DNA of 53,734 nt from an uncultured Clostridia bacterium. Lineage in GTDB: Bacteria > Bacillota > Clostridia > Oscillospirales > CAG-272. This document shows positions 15,991-25,159 of the stretch, in pieces. Every line of letters begins with the position of its first letter. Within the stretch, counting starts at the first letter, position 1. The notes beneath the pieces are model-generated. The model saw only the letters and a program-made list of their open reading frames with translations. It had not been told where the DNA came from and made no database searches. A program made the position numbers and the translations under genes. Where the stretch lies: NCBI GenBank assembly GCA_944381085.1, contig CALWJX010000002.1, positions 114,571-168,304 of the forward strand, read 5' to 3'.

Positions 15991-17124
15991 ATGAATGCGG
16001 TCGGTTTGATTTTTACAAATATACATGACAACAACATACCTGATCTTACAAGGTACAGGACAATAGCGAGCGTTCCCTACGGAGGGCGTTACCGGCTTAT
16101 AGATTTTATACTTTCAAGCATGGTCAATTCGGATATTACCAAAATAGGAATCATAACACATAATAATTATCAGTCTCTTCTCGACCATCTCGGAACCGGA
16201 AAGGACTGGGATCTGGCGCGAAGGGAGGGCGGCATAAAAATTCTGCCTCCGTACATTACGTCGTTTGAAAACGCGGCGTCTGCCAAATATTACGCGTCAA
16301 GACTTGAGGCGCTGATGGGGGCCGTAAACTTTATAAGCAGATGCAACGAAGACTATATTATTATGTCGGACTGCGACCTGATATGCAACATCGACCTTCA
16401 GAAAGTACTTGAATACCATATAGAAAAAGGCGCGGATATCACTTTTGTCACAAATACTCAGGACAGGGCAAGCATAGCGGAAAAGGAAAAATACACCGTA
16501 ATAGAGACCGATGACGACGGCAGAGTTCTTGATTTTACCGAACAGAGGACCCCGGACAATAAAGCGCGGATTTATACTAATATTATGGTAATGAAAAGAA
16601 CTTACCTTCTTAACATTATTGAAAACTCGATTGCCCACGGATATAACAGTTTTTTGCACGATATTATCATGAAGACCGTAAAGGAAGCGGATTATCGGGT
16701 ATACAATTACGACGGGTGGTACGCGCGTATAGGATCAATGGAAGATTATTTTATGTGCTCAATGAAACTGCTTGACAACGAGACCAGAAAGGAATTATTT
16801 GAACAGAAGAACCATCCTATCCTGACAAAGGTGCGCAATTCGGTGCCTACAAGATATTGCGACGGGTCTTTTGTCACAAATTCCGTGGTGGCAGACGGGT
16901 GTGTAATCGAGGGAAGAGTAGAAAACTCGATTATCTTTCGAGGGGTTCATATCGGAAAAGGAACGGTTGTGAAAAACTCGATACTTTTTCAGGACACATA
17001 TGTGTGCGGGGATGTGAGCCTTAATTGTGTAATCACGGATAAAAATGTGGTTATAAAAGACGGTCGCGCGCTTTCCGGACATGAAAATATGCCGTTTTAC
17101 ATCGGAAAAAATATAACGGTCTGA
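15991..17124 (+). CDS. glgD: GlgD, non-catalytic glucose-1-phosphate adenylyltransferase subunit
   Basis: 377 residues from the ATG at 15991, placed by an AGGAGG site seven bases upstream rather than the TTG six bases earlier. It is a paralogue of GlgC in which the N-terminal GGxGxRL loop is lost: the matching segment reads 'FTNIHDNNIPDLTRYR', while 'VPYGGRYRLIDF' and 'MSDCDL' remain. In Bacillus such a subunit is inactive alone and raises GlgC activity, so a regulatory role is inferred. The C-terminal part keeps the beta-helix repeats ('NSVVADGCVIEG', 'NSIIFRGVHIGKG'). Confidence 0.95.
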   Translation: MNAVGLIFTNIHDNNIPDLTRYRTIASVPYGGRYRLIDFILSSMVNSDITKIGIITHNNYQSLLDHLGTGKDWDLARREGGIKILPPYITSFENAASAKYYASRLEALMGAVNFISRCNEDYIIMSDCDLICNIDLQKVLEYHIEKGADITFVTNTQDRASIAEKEKYTVIETDDDGRVLDFTEQRTPDNKARIYTNIMVMKRTYLLNIIENSIAHGYNSFLHDIIMKTVKEADYRVYNYDGWYARIGSMEDYFMCSMKLLDNETRKELFEQKNHPILTKVRNSVPTRYCDGSFVTNSVVADGCVIEGRVENSIIFRGVHIGKGTVVKNSILFQDTYVCGDVSLNCVITDKNVVIKDGRALSGHENMPFYIGKNITV

Positions 17125-17233
17125 TTTGGCAGGTTACGGAATGTCGCCTTTATCGACGCGCGGTTTTGTGTTTTGACAATGCGCGGAGTTTGACACTTTT
17201 GCTTAAGGGAACGGTTAAAAGAAAGGATTTTTC

Positions 17234-18679
17234 ATGATGAAAAAAATATTGTATATAGGTTCTGAGGTTATGCCTTTCGCGGCTACCGGCGGACTCGGAG
17301 ATGTCCTCGGCTCACTTCCCGCCGCGATAAAATCAAAAGAAAAGGGAAACGCCGATATAAGGGTAGTGCTTCCTCTTTACGGAACCGTAAGCGAGGAATG
17401 GCGCTCTCGGATGAAAGACGAGGCGGTGTTTAATGTTCAGCTTTGCTGGAGGAATCTCTATTGCGGAGTCAAAAGCATTGTAAAAGACGATGTGACCTAT
17501 TATTTTATTGATAACGAATATTATTTCAAAAGAAGCGCGCTGTATGGATTTTATGACGACGGAGAGCGTTTCGCGTATTTCTGCAAAGCGGTAATGGAGA
17601 TGATGATCAATCTCGAATTTTACCCGGATATCATTCACGCTAACGACTGGCAGGCGGCGATGACAGTGGTTTATCTCAATACAAAATATCGCTATATTAG
17701 CGGCTTTGAGAATACAAAGAGCGTATATACGATACACAACATAGAATATCAGGGCAAGTTCGGGTTTTCGACGCTTTCGGATATTTTCGACATGGGTCCC
17801 GAATATTATTCTCTTATGCGATATGACGATTGTATAAATCTTATGAAGGCGGCGATAGAGTGCGCGGACAAGGTGAGCACCGTGAGTCCGACGTATGCTC
17901 AGGAAATAAAGACTCCCGAATATTCTCACGGACTTCACTATGTACTCGAGCAGAACAGTCATAAACTCACGGGAATCCTGAACGGAATCGACTATGACTA
18001 CTATAATCCCGCGAAAGACCCTGTGATATTCAAAAACTACGACCGCAGAGGTATTTCGGGAGCAAAACCTCAGAACAAAGTCGAATTTCAGAAGGAATAC
18101 GCGCTGCCCGAGCGCAAGGATGTTCCGCTTCTGGCAATTATTTCACGGCTTGCCACTCATAAGGGTCTTGACTTGGTGGAAGAAATAGCTTATAATTTAG
18201 TGGATAACAATGATATACAGCTTGTCATATTGGGAAAAGGCGAGCAGCGTTATGAAAGTTTCTTCGCGGAATTAGAGAGAAACCGGCACGACAAAGTAAG
18301 GTCTGTTTTGCTGTATGACCGGGATTTGTCAAAGAAGATTTACGCGGCGGCGGACTTTTTTATCATGCCGTCAAAAAGCGAGCCCTGCGGTCTGTCTCAG
18401 ATGATAGCTTCAAGATACGGCGCGGTGCCGATAGTAAGGCAGACCGGGGGACTGTATGACTCCATTAAGAACTGTGAAATAATTGACGGTGAAATTTCCG
18501 GAAACGGATTTGCCTTCGGCGACTATTCTTCTTATGCTCTGTATGAAAAAATAGGGGAAGCCCTGTCGCTTTGGCAGGATAAGCCTACCTTCAGAAAACT
18601 TGTGGCTAAGGTCATGGGCACGGATTTTTCGTGGAATAATTCCGCTTCAAAATATATGGAAATGTATAATTCTCTCTGA
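17234..18679 (+). CDS. glgA: Glycogen synthase (ADP-glucose)
   Basis: 481 residues, GT5 family. Extends the alpha-1,4 glucan with ADP-glucose. Conserved features are the C-terminal 'ISRLATHKGLDL' (Arg and Lys for phosphate binding) and 'PSKSEPCGLSQM' (catalytic Glu), with 'HANDWQAA' and 'YTIHNIEYQG' in the N-lobe. The N-terminal motif normally written KTGGL reads 'AATGGL' here, so the Lys that contacts ADP-glucose in Escherichia coli GlgA is Ala at about residue 17. The rest of the enzyme is intact, so I regard it as active. RBS AAAGGA precedes the start; an ATG one codon later is equally possible. Confidence 0.95.
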   Translation: MMKKILYIGSEVMPFAATGGLGDVLGSLPAAIKSKEKGNADIRVVLPLYGTVSEEWRSRMKDEAVFNVQLCWRNLYCGVKSIVKDDVTYYFIDNEYYFKRSALYGFYDDGERFAYFCKAVMEMMINLEFYPDIIHANDWQAAMTVVYLNTKYRYISGFENTKSVYTIHNIEYQGKFGFSTLSDIFDMGPEYYSLMRYDDCINLMKAAIECADKVSTVSPTYAQEIKTPEYSHGLHYVLEQNSHKLTGILNGIDYDYYNPAKDPVIFKNYDRRGISGAKPQNKVEFQKEYALPERKDVPLLAIISRLATHKGLDLVEEIAYNLVDNNDIQLVILGKGEQRYESFFAELERNRHDKVRSVLLYDRDLSKKIYAAADFFIMPSKSEPCGLSQMIASRYGAVPIVRQTGGLYDSIKNCEIIDGEISGNGFAFGDYSSYALYEKIGEALSLWQDKPTFRKLVAKVMGTDFSWNNSASKYMEMYNSL

Positions 18680-18746
18680 ATACGGGCATATCGTTGAAAA
18701 CCTAATTGCGCGGCAAAAAGCCGCTGAAAGAAAGGGATACCTGTTA

Positions 18747-21179
18747 ATGAACAAAAATTATAATTCTGTGGCAATTAAAGGAAATATTGAAAAAAAGCTA
18801 TCGAGATATTTCGGTTGCACTCCGGCTGAGGCTTCAGACGAACAGATGTATAAGGCGGTGGCGATAACCGTCAAGGATATACTTACCGAAAAACGCGGGA
18901 AATTCAAAAGAGAAGTAAACGAGGCGGGAGCAAAGCGAGTATATTACATGTGTATGGAGTTTTTGCTCGGCCGTTCGCTTAAAAACAACCTGTGTAATCT
19001 GGGGCTCGATAAGGAATACGCAAAGGCGCTTGAGGCACTCGGTTTCAGTATCGAAGAGCTTTATGAATGCGAGCCCGACGCGGGACTCGGAAACGGAGGA
19101 CTCGGAAGACTTGCGGCTTGCTTCATGGATTCGCTGTCTTCACTCGACTACCCGGCGACCGGATTTTCAATATGCTATGAGTACGGGCTCTTTCATCAGA
19201 TGATTGTCAACGGGATGCAGGTAGAATTGCCCGATGTATGGCTGCCCGGCGGGGAAGTGTGGCTTGTGCCCCGGACGGACAGGACGTTTATAGTCCGCTT
19301 CGGAGGCAGAGTAAACGAGAAATGGACAAACGGGCATCTTGAGGTATCGTATGAGGACTGCGACGAGATTGAAGCCGTACCGTACGATATGATGATTTCG
19401 GGCTCGGACAGCGAGGCTGTAAGCCAGCTGAGGCTTTGGAGAGCAAGAGATACCCAGAATTTCAATATGGGGCTTTTCACTCAGGGACAATACGCGAAGG
19501 CGGTTGAGGAGAGTACGAATGCCGAGACAATCTCAAAAGTTCTTTACCCGTCCGACAATCACACCGAGGGAAAACTACTGAGACTTTCACAGCAGTATTT
19601 TCTTGTTTCGGCTTCGGTTCAGAGCATTTTGCGCGACCATATGGCAGTATATGCGACGCTTGACAATCTTGAGGAAAAGGTGGCAATCCACATAAACGAC
19701 ACGCATCCGGCGCTATGTATTCCTGAGCTGATGAGGCTACTGATCGACGATTATTTTTACCCGTGGGAAGCGGCTTGGGACAAGGTTGTGAAGATATGTT
19801 CATACACAAATCACACGGTAATGCCCGAAGCGCTTGAAACCTGGAACGAGGACCTTTTCAGGCTCAAGCTTCCCAGAATTTATTCCATTGTAAAGGAAAT
19901 TAACGAAAGATTCTGCCGAGAGGCATGGAAGGCCTTTCCCGGAAACTGGCAGAGAATTTCAAATATGAGTGTGGTTGGATACGGAAACGTACGCATGGCG
20001 AACCTTTCGGTTATAGGAACACATTCCACAAACGGAGTGTCAAAGCTTCATTCGGATATACTCAAAAATTCTGTATTTAAGGATTTTTACAAAATGTATC
20101 CCGAACGTTTCGGAAACGTGACAAACGGAATAGCTCACAGAAGGTGGCTTTGCTACTCCAATCCGGCGCTGGCAAGTCTTCTTGACGATTGCATCGGAAC
20201 CGGATACCGACACAATTCCGAAGAACTCCGTGAATTTGCCAAATTTGCGGACGATACGGCGGTACTTCAGAAAATAAAAAGTATAAAACATGACAATAAG
20301 GTCAAATTCGCTAATCATCTGTACGAAAAAACCGGCAAAAAGATAGACGCTTATTCTCTGTATGACGTGCAGATCAAAAGGCTGCACGAGTATAAGAGGC
20401 AGCTTCTTAATGTACTGAATATCATCGGAATATACCTTGACCTCAAGGACAATCCGAATGCCGATATTATACCCCAGACCTTTATATTCGGGGCTAAGGC
20501 GGCGCCCGGATATCAGATGGCAAAGCGTATAATTCAGCTCATTTGCCTTATATCAAAGGATATTGAGCAGAATCCGAAAATCAAGGAAAAGCTCAATGTG
20601 ATTTTTCTTGAGAATTATGACGTAAGCACGGCGGAGCTTCTGATACCTTCCGCGGAGATAAGCGAACAGATTTCTCTGGCTGGCAAGGAGGCAAGCGGCA
20701 CCGGATGCATGAAACTGATGATAAACGGCGCTGTCACAATAGGCACTCTTGACGGGGCAAATGTGGAGATGCTTGACGCGGTCGGAAGCGACAACATGTA
20801 TATTTTCGGACTTACAAGCACGGAGGTTGAGGAATTGTGGCTCAAGGGCTACCGTTCCGCCGAATATTACGCGAACAACGAAAGACTTAAGCGGATAGTC
20901 AATTATCTTTCGATCGGCTTTGCGGGAGAATCCTTCGCGGATATTGAAACTTATCTCTTGTCCGGACACGGAATTGCCGACCCGTATATGTGTCTTGCCG
21001 ACTTTGAATCTTACAGACTGACTCATGAAAACATGATTGAGACGTACGCCGACAGTGACAGATGGACTAAAATGTCTCTGCTTAACACATCCGCGGCAGG
21101 CTATTTTTCCGCGGACAGATGTATTCGCGAATATGCCGATAAATTCTGGGGAATAAAACCCGTAAAATTTAAACGGTAA
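18747..21179 (+). CDS. glgP: Glycogen/starch phosphorylase
   Basis: 810 residues from the ATG at 18747; the frame is open further upstream but that overlaps glgA and lacks a ribosome binding site. Removes glucose units from glycogen as glucose 1-phosphate. Signatures: 'MEFLLGRSLKNNL', 'DAGLGNGGLGRLAACF', 'INDTHPAL', 'KRLHEYKRQLLN' and the pyridoxal-phosphate region 'EASGTGCMKLMINGA' with 'TIGTLDGANVEM'. The residue two before the cofactor Lys is Cys where most phosphorylases have Asn. It lies 67 bases after glgA, so synthesis and breakdown enzymes are made together. Confidence 0.95.
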   Translation: MNKNYNSVAIKGNIEKKLSRYFGCTPAEASDEQMYKAVAITVKDILTEKRGKFKREVNEAGAKRVYYMCMEFLLGRSLKNNLCNLGLDKEYAKALEALGFSIEELYECEPDAGLGNGGLGRLAACFMDSLSSLDYPATGFSICYEYGLFHQMIVNGMQVELPDVWLPGGEVWLVPRTDRTFIVRFGGRVNEKWTNGHLEVSYEDCDEIEAVPYDMMISGSDSEAVSQLRLWRARDTQNFNMGLFTQGQYAKAVEESTNAETISKVLYPSDNHTEGKLLRLSQQYFLVSASVQSILRDHMAVYATLDNLEEKVAIHINDTHPALCIPELMRLLIDDYFYPWEAAWDKVVKICSYTNHTVMPEALETWNEDLFRLKLPRIYSIVKEINERFCREAWKAFPGNWQRISNMSVVGYGNVRMANLSVIGTHSTNGVSKLHSDILKNSVFKDFYKMYPERFGNVTNGIAHRRWLCYSNPALASLLDDCIGTGYRHNSEELREFAKFADDTAVLQKIKSIKHDNKVKFANHLYEKTGKKIDAYSLYDVQIKRLHEYKRQLLNVLNIIGIYLDLKDNPNADIIPQTFIFGAKAAPGYQMAKRIIQLICLISKDIEQNPKIKEKLNVIFLENYDVSTAELLIPSAEISEQISLAGKEASGTGCMKLMINGAVTIGTLDGANVEMLDAVGSDNMYIFGLTSTEVEELWLKGYRSAEYYANNERLKRIVNYLSIGFAGESFADIETYLLSGHGIADPYMCLADFESYRLTHENMIETYADSDRWTKMSLLNTSAAGYFSADRCIREYADKFWGIKPVKFKR

Positions 21180-21229
21180 AACTTCGGTTTTATAATTTTT
21201 ATATATTCGGAAAGGCACGGATTCAAAAA

Positions 21230-23170
21230 ATGCTTCCAAGGTTTTTTTCTGAAATTGACAGGAAAAGTGACGCGTTCATAAAAAAATTTACAGGTGCCGA
21301 GGACGCTTCCGGAAAGGGAGCGTTCTCATTTGGTACGGTGATCAGATTTGAGCTCTCGGTATCACGCAGATTGGGCGCTTCCGGGGCTGTGATGAGAATA
21401 TGCCGGGACGGAGACCGCGATTCGGACATCTCTTTTTCTTTTGAAAGCTCGGATAATATTTTTGATAAATATACTATTTCTCTTGATACCGCCTCGCTTT
21501 GTACGCCGGACGGATACGGACTTTTTTACTATGAAATTCTGCTGCTGAGAGGATACAACACGCTTTTTACTTCAAGTATTAACAATCTGGATTTTGAGCT
21601 TGCCGAAAAAGAGGGCGCCAGGTTCAGACTGCTTGTATATGAGAAGGATTTTACCACTCCGAAATCTTTCGGAAAAGGAGTTATGTATCACATATTTGTC
21701 GATAGGTTTTATAAGGGTGAAGGGGAACAGGTCAAAAATCTTCCCGTGAGAAGAGACGCGGTTATAAACAATGACTGGGAACACGGAATACCTCAGTTTG
21801 CGGAAAAACCCGGAGACAACATTGCAAATAATGAGTTTTTCGGCGGAAATCTGTGGGGAATCGTGGAAAAACTCGGATATCTGAAAGGTCTCGGCGTTAC
21901 GTATATTTATCTGAGTCCGATATTCGAGGCGTATTCAAATCATAAATATGATACCGGTGATTATATGAAAACCGACGAGATGTTCGGAGGTGACGAGGCT
22001 CTTGAATACCTCATATCACAGGCGAAAAAAGAAGGCATCGGAGTAATTCTCGACGGGGTTTTCAATCATACCGGAGATGACAGTCTATATTTCAACAAAT
22101 ACAAAAGATACGGTGACGGAGGGGCTTACAACGACAGCGAATCAAAATATCGCGATTGGTATATCTTCCGAAACTGGCCGGATGAATATGAGTGCTGGTG
22201 GGGCATTAAAATTCTACCGAAGCTGAATCATTCAAACAGAGAGTGCAGGAATTTTTTTGTCGGAAAGAAGGGTGTAATTGAAAAATACACTGAAATGGGA
22301 ATCGCGGGATGGAGACTTGATGTCGCCGACGAACTGTCCGACGAATTTTTAGATGAGATAAGGGATAAGGTCAAGTCCGAAAGCGGCGGAGAGGCCGTTA
22401 TTATCGGAGAGGTCTGGGAAAATGCCTGCGATAAATTAGCATACGGCAAAAGACGCAGATATTTTTCGGGAAGACAACTTGACAGCGTCATGAATTATCC
22501 CGTAAGGAACGCTATATTGGATTTTTGCCGTTTTCAGGACGGTATTTCTCTCTATAATACGCTTACCGAAATTTATTCCTCTTATCCCGAAATTGTCTCA
22601 AATAAGCTTATGAATATACTCGGTACCCATGACACCGAAAGAATATTTACCGTATTGGGAAGCGATTTTGAGGAACTTGAGGGAAGCAACGCGCAGCTTT
22701 CCGTGAGGCGTCTTTCACCGGAGAAGAGAGAAAAGGCGAAAAAACTTCTGAAAATCGCGTCTGTTTTGCAGTATACTGTTTTCGGCATACCGTCTTTGTA
22801 TTACGGGGATGAGGTAGGACTTGAGGGATATCACGACCCGTTTTGCCGTATGCCTTTTCCCTGGAACGATATGGAAAATGAGTACAGACAGGAACTGTCG
22901 GAGCATTATAAAAAGCTGGGAGAGCTGAGAAAAACTCAAACGGCGTTGTCGGACGGGACCTTTAAATTTCTCGGTCACAGTGAAAATTCAGTTGTGTTTA
23001 TGCGTAAAAATGGTGAAAACGAGATCATAGTGGCGGCAAACCGCGGTGAAGATTTTACACTCGATATACCGAAAAATACGGTTTTTTACGATCTTCTGAA
23101 CGATAAAGAATATACCGGAAATGTTACCGTAAAATCGGATTCGGCTCTTATTTTAAAAGTTATTGAGTAA
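21230..23170 (+). CDS. GH13 alpha-glucan hydrolase (neopullulanase/alpha-amylase-like)
   Basis: 646 residues, no signal peptide, hence cytosolic. An N-terminal beta domain of about 140 residues precedes the barrel, which starts at 'GVMYHIFVDRFYKG'. The three catalytic acids are present: Asp at about 364 ('GWRLDVADEL'), Glu at about 394 ('IIGEVWENA') and Asp at about 468 ('LGTHDTERIF'). 'DGVFNHTGDDS' and 'SLYYGDEVGLEGYHDPFCR' match cyclomaltodextrinase or neopullulanase-like enzymes. Placed 50 bases after glgP, it probably trims branched or short maltodextrins left by the phosphorylase; whether it cuts alpha-1,4 or alpha-1,6 bonds is not decidable here. Confidence 0.9.
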   Translation: MLPRFFSEIDRKSDAFIKKFTGAEDASGKGAFSFGTVIRFELSVSRRLGASGAVMRICRDGDRDSDISFSFESSDNIFDKYTISLDTASLCTPDGYGLFYYEILLLRGYNTLFTSSINNLDFELAEKEGARFRLLVYEKDFTTPKSFGKGVMYHIFVDRFYKGEGEQVKNLPVRRDAVINNDWEHGIPQFAEKPGDNIANNEFFGGNLWGIVEKLGYLKGLGVTYIYLSPIFEAYSNHKYDTGDYMKTDEMFGGDEALEYLISQAKKEGIGVILDGVFNHTGDDSLYFNKYKRYGDGGAYNDSESKYRDWYIFRNWPDEYECWWGIKILPKLNHSNRECRNFFVGKKGVIEKYTEMGIAGWRLDVADELSDEFLDEIRDKVKSESGGEAVIIGEVWENACDKLAYGKRRRYFSGRQLDSVMNYPVRNAILDFCRFQDGISLYNTLTEIYSSYPEIVSNKLMNILGTHDTERIFTVLGSDFEELEGSNAQLSVRRLSPEKREKAKKLLKIASVLQYTVFGIPSLYYGDEVGLEGYHDPFCRMPFPWNDMENEYRQELSEHYKKLGELRKTQTALSDGTFKFLGHSENSVVFMRKNGENEIIVAANRGEDFTLDIPKNTVFYDLLNDKEYTGNVTVKSDSALILKVIE

Positions 23171-23287
23171 TCATCAAAGATAAAAGAAAGAAAGGTCAGA
23201 TAATTTATTCGTGTGAAAACCAAGCTTTTGCGGTTTTCATGCTCTGTTTATGGATTTGAACAGAACAAGGGAAATTAATATATTGAA

Positions 23288-24562
23288 ATGAAATATGCAA
23301 ATTCCGTTAAGTATCTGAAATCGTTTGATTTGTCAGGCGATATTTCGGAAATATCCGCGGCGCGTGTGGCAGGGTTGTGCAGAGACCTCGGAAAAATCAA
23401 TGTCGGTCCGAAATTTATTCACATTTCCGGGGCAAGCGCGAGTCACGGATGCGCGTTGTTTATAGAATCGATAATAAAAAACGCCGGATACCGTGTCGGC
23501 AGAATCAATACCGCGTATAAATTTGATATTATGAAAACGGTATATATAGACAGACAGATCCCCGTAATAGACGATTATAACAAGGCGGTTGCCGCCATCC
23601 GGCAGATAGTTAATAAAAAAAGCGGTGAAATATATAAAAGAGAAGAAATTGTATTTGTGTTTTCGCTTATGGTTTGTATGCTTGAGGGCTGTGAGTTTGT
23701 AATATTGGAAGAATGTATCAACGAATATCCGGGATTGTTTGAGATTTGCGCCCCGTATGAGATCGCCGTGATACCGTCAGGCTACGGAAAAGAGCCGGAT
23801 ACATTGCGGGAACAAAAGTGGAGCAATACAATAAAGCTTGTCAGGCACGAGGTAATAAGCGGCAATCAAAAGACAGATACATATAACATTATCTCGGACA
23901 AATGCCGTTTGTCCGGGACAAGGCTGGCTATACCCGCTAAGGCGCAGTTTGTTCCCACGGAGATCGATAACAGAAATGTTGCCTTTGAGTATAAGGGGAA
24001 ATCCAATTATAAAATTAAAAGTATATCTCTCTTACTCCGGGACTGCGCCATGACCGCTATAGAAACCGTAAATTCACTGAGAAGATCGGGTATAAAGATT
24101 TCGGGCAACGCGATCTGTCAAGGACTTCTGGAGGCGGGAAACGCCGGGTTCTGTGAGATAATTTCCGCATCTCCGCTTATTATTACGGATATATCTTCGA
24201 TGACTGAAGAAATTACCGTTTTGCGTAAGAGCCTTGACAGCTTGTCGTCCGATTTTGAAAAATCAGAAAAAGTTATATGTTTCGGAGCCGAAAACGCACG
24301 GGAAGCGATAAATAAATTAAAATCCGCCCATTGTTTTTCTCCGGCTAAGATTTACATTTTCACACCCGATGCAAATGAAGAGTTGACGGCTTTGTCTGAA
24401 GATTCGGAAGCTGAATGTGTTCTTTTGGACAGTATTAAGAATTTGGCAGAGCTTATTTTGTGGGAAAACCGAGAGGACAGAATCACCGTTTGCTTCGGAG
24501 AAATTGATTTTATTGACGAATTAAAAAAATGTATTTTTGATACAATAAACGAACGTCAGTAA
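23288..24562 (+). CDS. FolC/Mur-ligase-like protein with degenerate ATP site (probable pseudoenzyme)
   Basis: 424 residues. The order of segments follows folylpolyglutamate synthase: an N-terminal 'VAGLCRDLGKINVGPKFIHI' stretch, the place of the P-loop, 'IIKNAGYRVGRINTAY', 'IDRQIPVIDDYNKAVAAIRQI', 'EIVFVFSLMVCMLEGCEFVI' and a C-terminal 'LLLRDCAMTAIETVNSLRR' region. The P-loop, normally GTNGKGS, reads 'GASASHGC' (residues 48-55); the E-x-G-L-G-G-R-x-D element and the DGAHN element are also not kept. I therefore infer a FolC paralogue that has lost ATP binding. It is 118 bases after the GH13 gene and before the promoter at 24588, so it may be the last gene of the glycogen transcript. Its function is unknown. 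Confidence 0.6.
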   Translation: MKYANSVKYLKSFDLSGDISEISAARVAGLCRDLGKINVGPKFIHISGASASHGCALFIESIIKNAGYRVGRINTAYKFDIMKTVYIDRQIPVIDDYNKAVAAIRQIVNKKSGEIYKREEIVFVFSLMVCMLEGCEFVILEECINEYPGLFEICAPYEIAVIPSGYGKEPDTLREQKWSNTIKLVRHEVISGNQKTDTYNIISDKCRLSGTRLAIPAKAQFVPTEIDNRNVAFEYKGKSNYKIKSISLLLRDCAMTAIETVNSLRRSGIKISGNAICQGLLEAGNAGFCEIISASPLIITDISSMTEEITVLRKSLDSLSSDFEKSEKVICFGAENAREAINKLKSAHCFSPAKIYIFTPDANEELTALSEDSEAECVLLDSIKNLAELILWENREDRITVCFGEIDFIDELKKCIFDTINERQ

Positions 24563-24587
24563 AATCGTCTTATGTTTTTTCTTTGTA

Positions 24588-24616
24588 TTGACAAATGACA
24601 GAATTTGTGGTATACT
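24588..24616 (+). promoter_or_regulatory. Consensus promoter of the DtxR-ABC-ECF operon
   Basis: TTGACA, 17-base spacer, TATACT; start of transcription near 24623. A seven-pair hairpin (24622-24639, CGGAGTC/GACTCCG, loop GTAA, then CTTTT) lies at the very start of the predicted transcript; it could instead be the terminator of the upstream gene. Confidence 0.85.
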
Positions 24617-24648
24617 TTTTTCGGAGTCGTAAGACTCCGCTTTTAAAA

Positions 24649-24676
24649 CCATAAGTTAGCTATAGCTAACTTATGG
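24649..24676 (+). promoter_or_regulatory. 28-base perfect palindrome, candidate DtxR-type operator 1
   Basis: Every base of this 28-base stretch matches its own reverse complement. Its core is GTTAG-CTATAG-CTAAC, the same GTTAG-N6-CTAAC pattern found at 24726-24741 and 32909-32924. It lies about 26 bases after the predicted transcription start. The half sites resemble the TTAGG/CCTAA halves of known DtxR boxes. Confidence 0.75.
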
Positions 24677-24725
24677 AAAGAAAGAGATAATTTCTTGTAA
24701 AATTATTACATTTTTATGCGTGTGG

Positions 24726-24741
24726 GTTAGTTAAGGCTAAC
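24726..24741 (+). promoter_or_regulatory. GTTAG-N6-CTAAC element, candidate operator 2
   Basis: GTTAG-TTAAGG-CTAAC directly before the AGAGGGGG ribosome binding site of the DtxR-like gene; half sites are perfect, the centre is not symmetric. Confidence 0.65.
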
Positions 24742-24757
24742 AAAGAGGGGGATTTTT

Positions 24758-25159
24758 ATGACGTCGGCAGAATTAAAATATCTGATTGCCATTGATGAGC
24801 TGCACAACGACAATGCCGGAATCAAGCTTACGGATATAGGCTCAAAACTGAATGTTACAAAGGTAAGCGTTTATCGTGCGGCGGAAAGACTTGAAAGGGG
24901 AGGTTATATCAGGCGGGATGAAAAGAAAAAAATTACAATGACAGAGCTCGGATATTTACAGCTTGCGGAATATATGACAATAATCAAATGGTTAGGGGCT
25001 CATTTGGAAATTCATTGCAATGTACCTAAAGAAGTCGCCTACAAAGACGCGAGCGGAGTTGTATGCGCCATGAGTGATGAAAGCCGTCACGGACTTGCCG
25101 AATTTATAAAATCCTTATCTTTGAAGCAAGACCGGAAAGGTCAGGGAATTAATATATGA
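24758..25159 (+). CDS. DtxR/MntR-like transcriptional regulator with altered metal site
   Basis: 133 residues: an N-terminal winged helix ('KLTDIGSKLNVTKVSVYRAAERLERGGYI') and the short dimerisation domain of the DtxR family, without the SH3-like third domain. Classical members bind Fe(II) or Mn(II) and repress uptake genes. By eye alignment to DtxR, the ligands Cys102, Glu105 and His106 correspond to Ser99, Val102 and Cys103 ('DASGVVCAMSDES'), and Met10 appears as Lys, so the usual site is not present. It is the first gene of a tightly overlapping operon and its own promoter carries two GTTAG-N6-CTAAC elements, suggesting self-regulation. The next gene overlaps it by four bases. Confidence 0.8.
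   Translation: MTSAELKYLIAIDELHNDNAGIKLTDIGSKLNVTKVSVYRAAERLERGGYIRRDEKKKITMTELGYLQLAEYMTIIKWLGAHLEIHCNVPKEVAYKDASGVVCAMSDESRHGLAEFIKSLSLKQDRKGQGINI

Noticed and set aside
18600..18746. N-terminal extension of glycogen phosphorylase into glgA
   Set aside because: The frame is open but unlike the family, overlaps glgA and lacks a ribosome binding site; the ATG at 18747 gives the normal phosphorylase start.
23215..23238. GAAAACC/GGTTTTC hairpin after the GH13 gene as terminator
   Set aside because: No T run follows the stem on the plus strand, and the FolC-like gene starts soon after without a convincing promoter.
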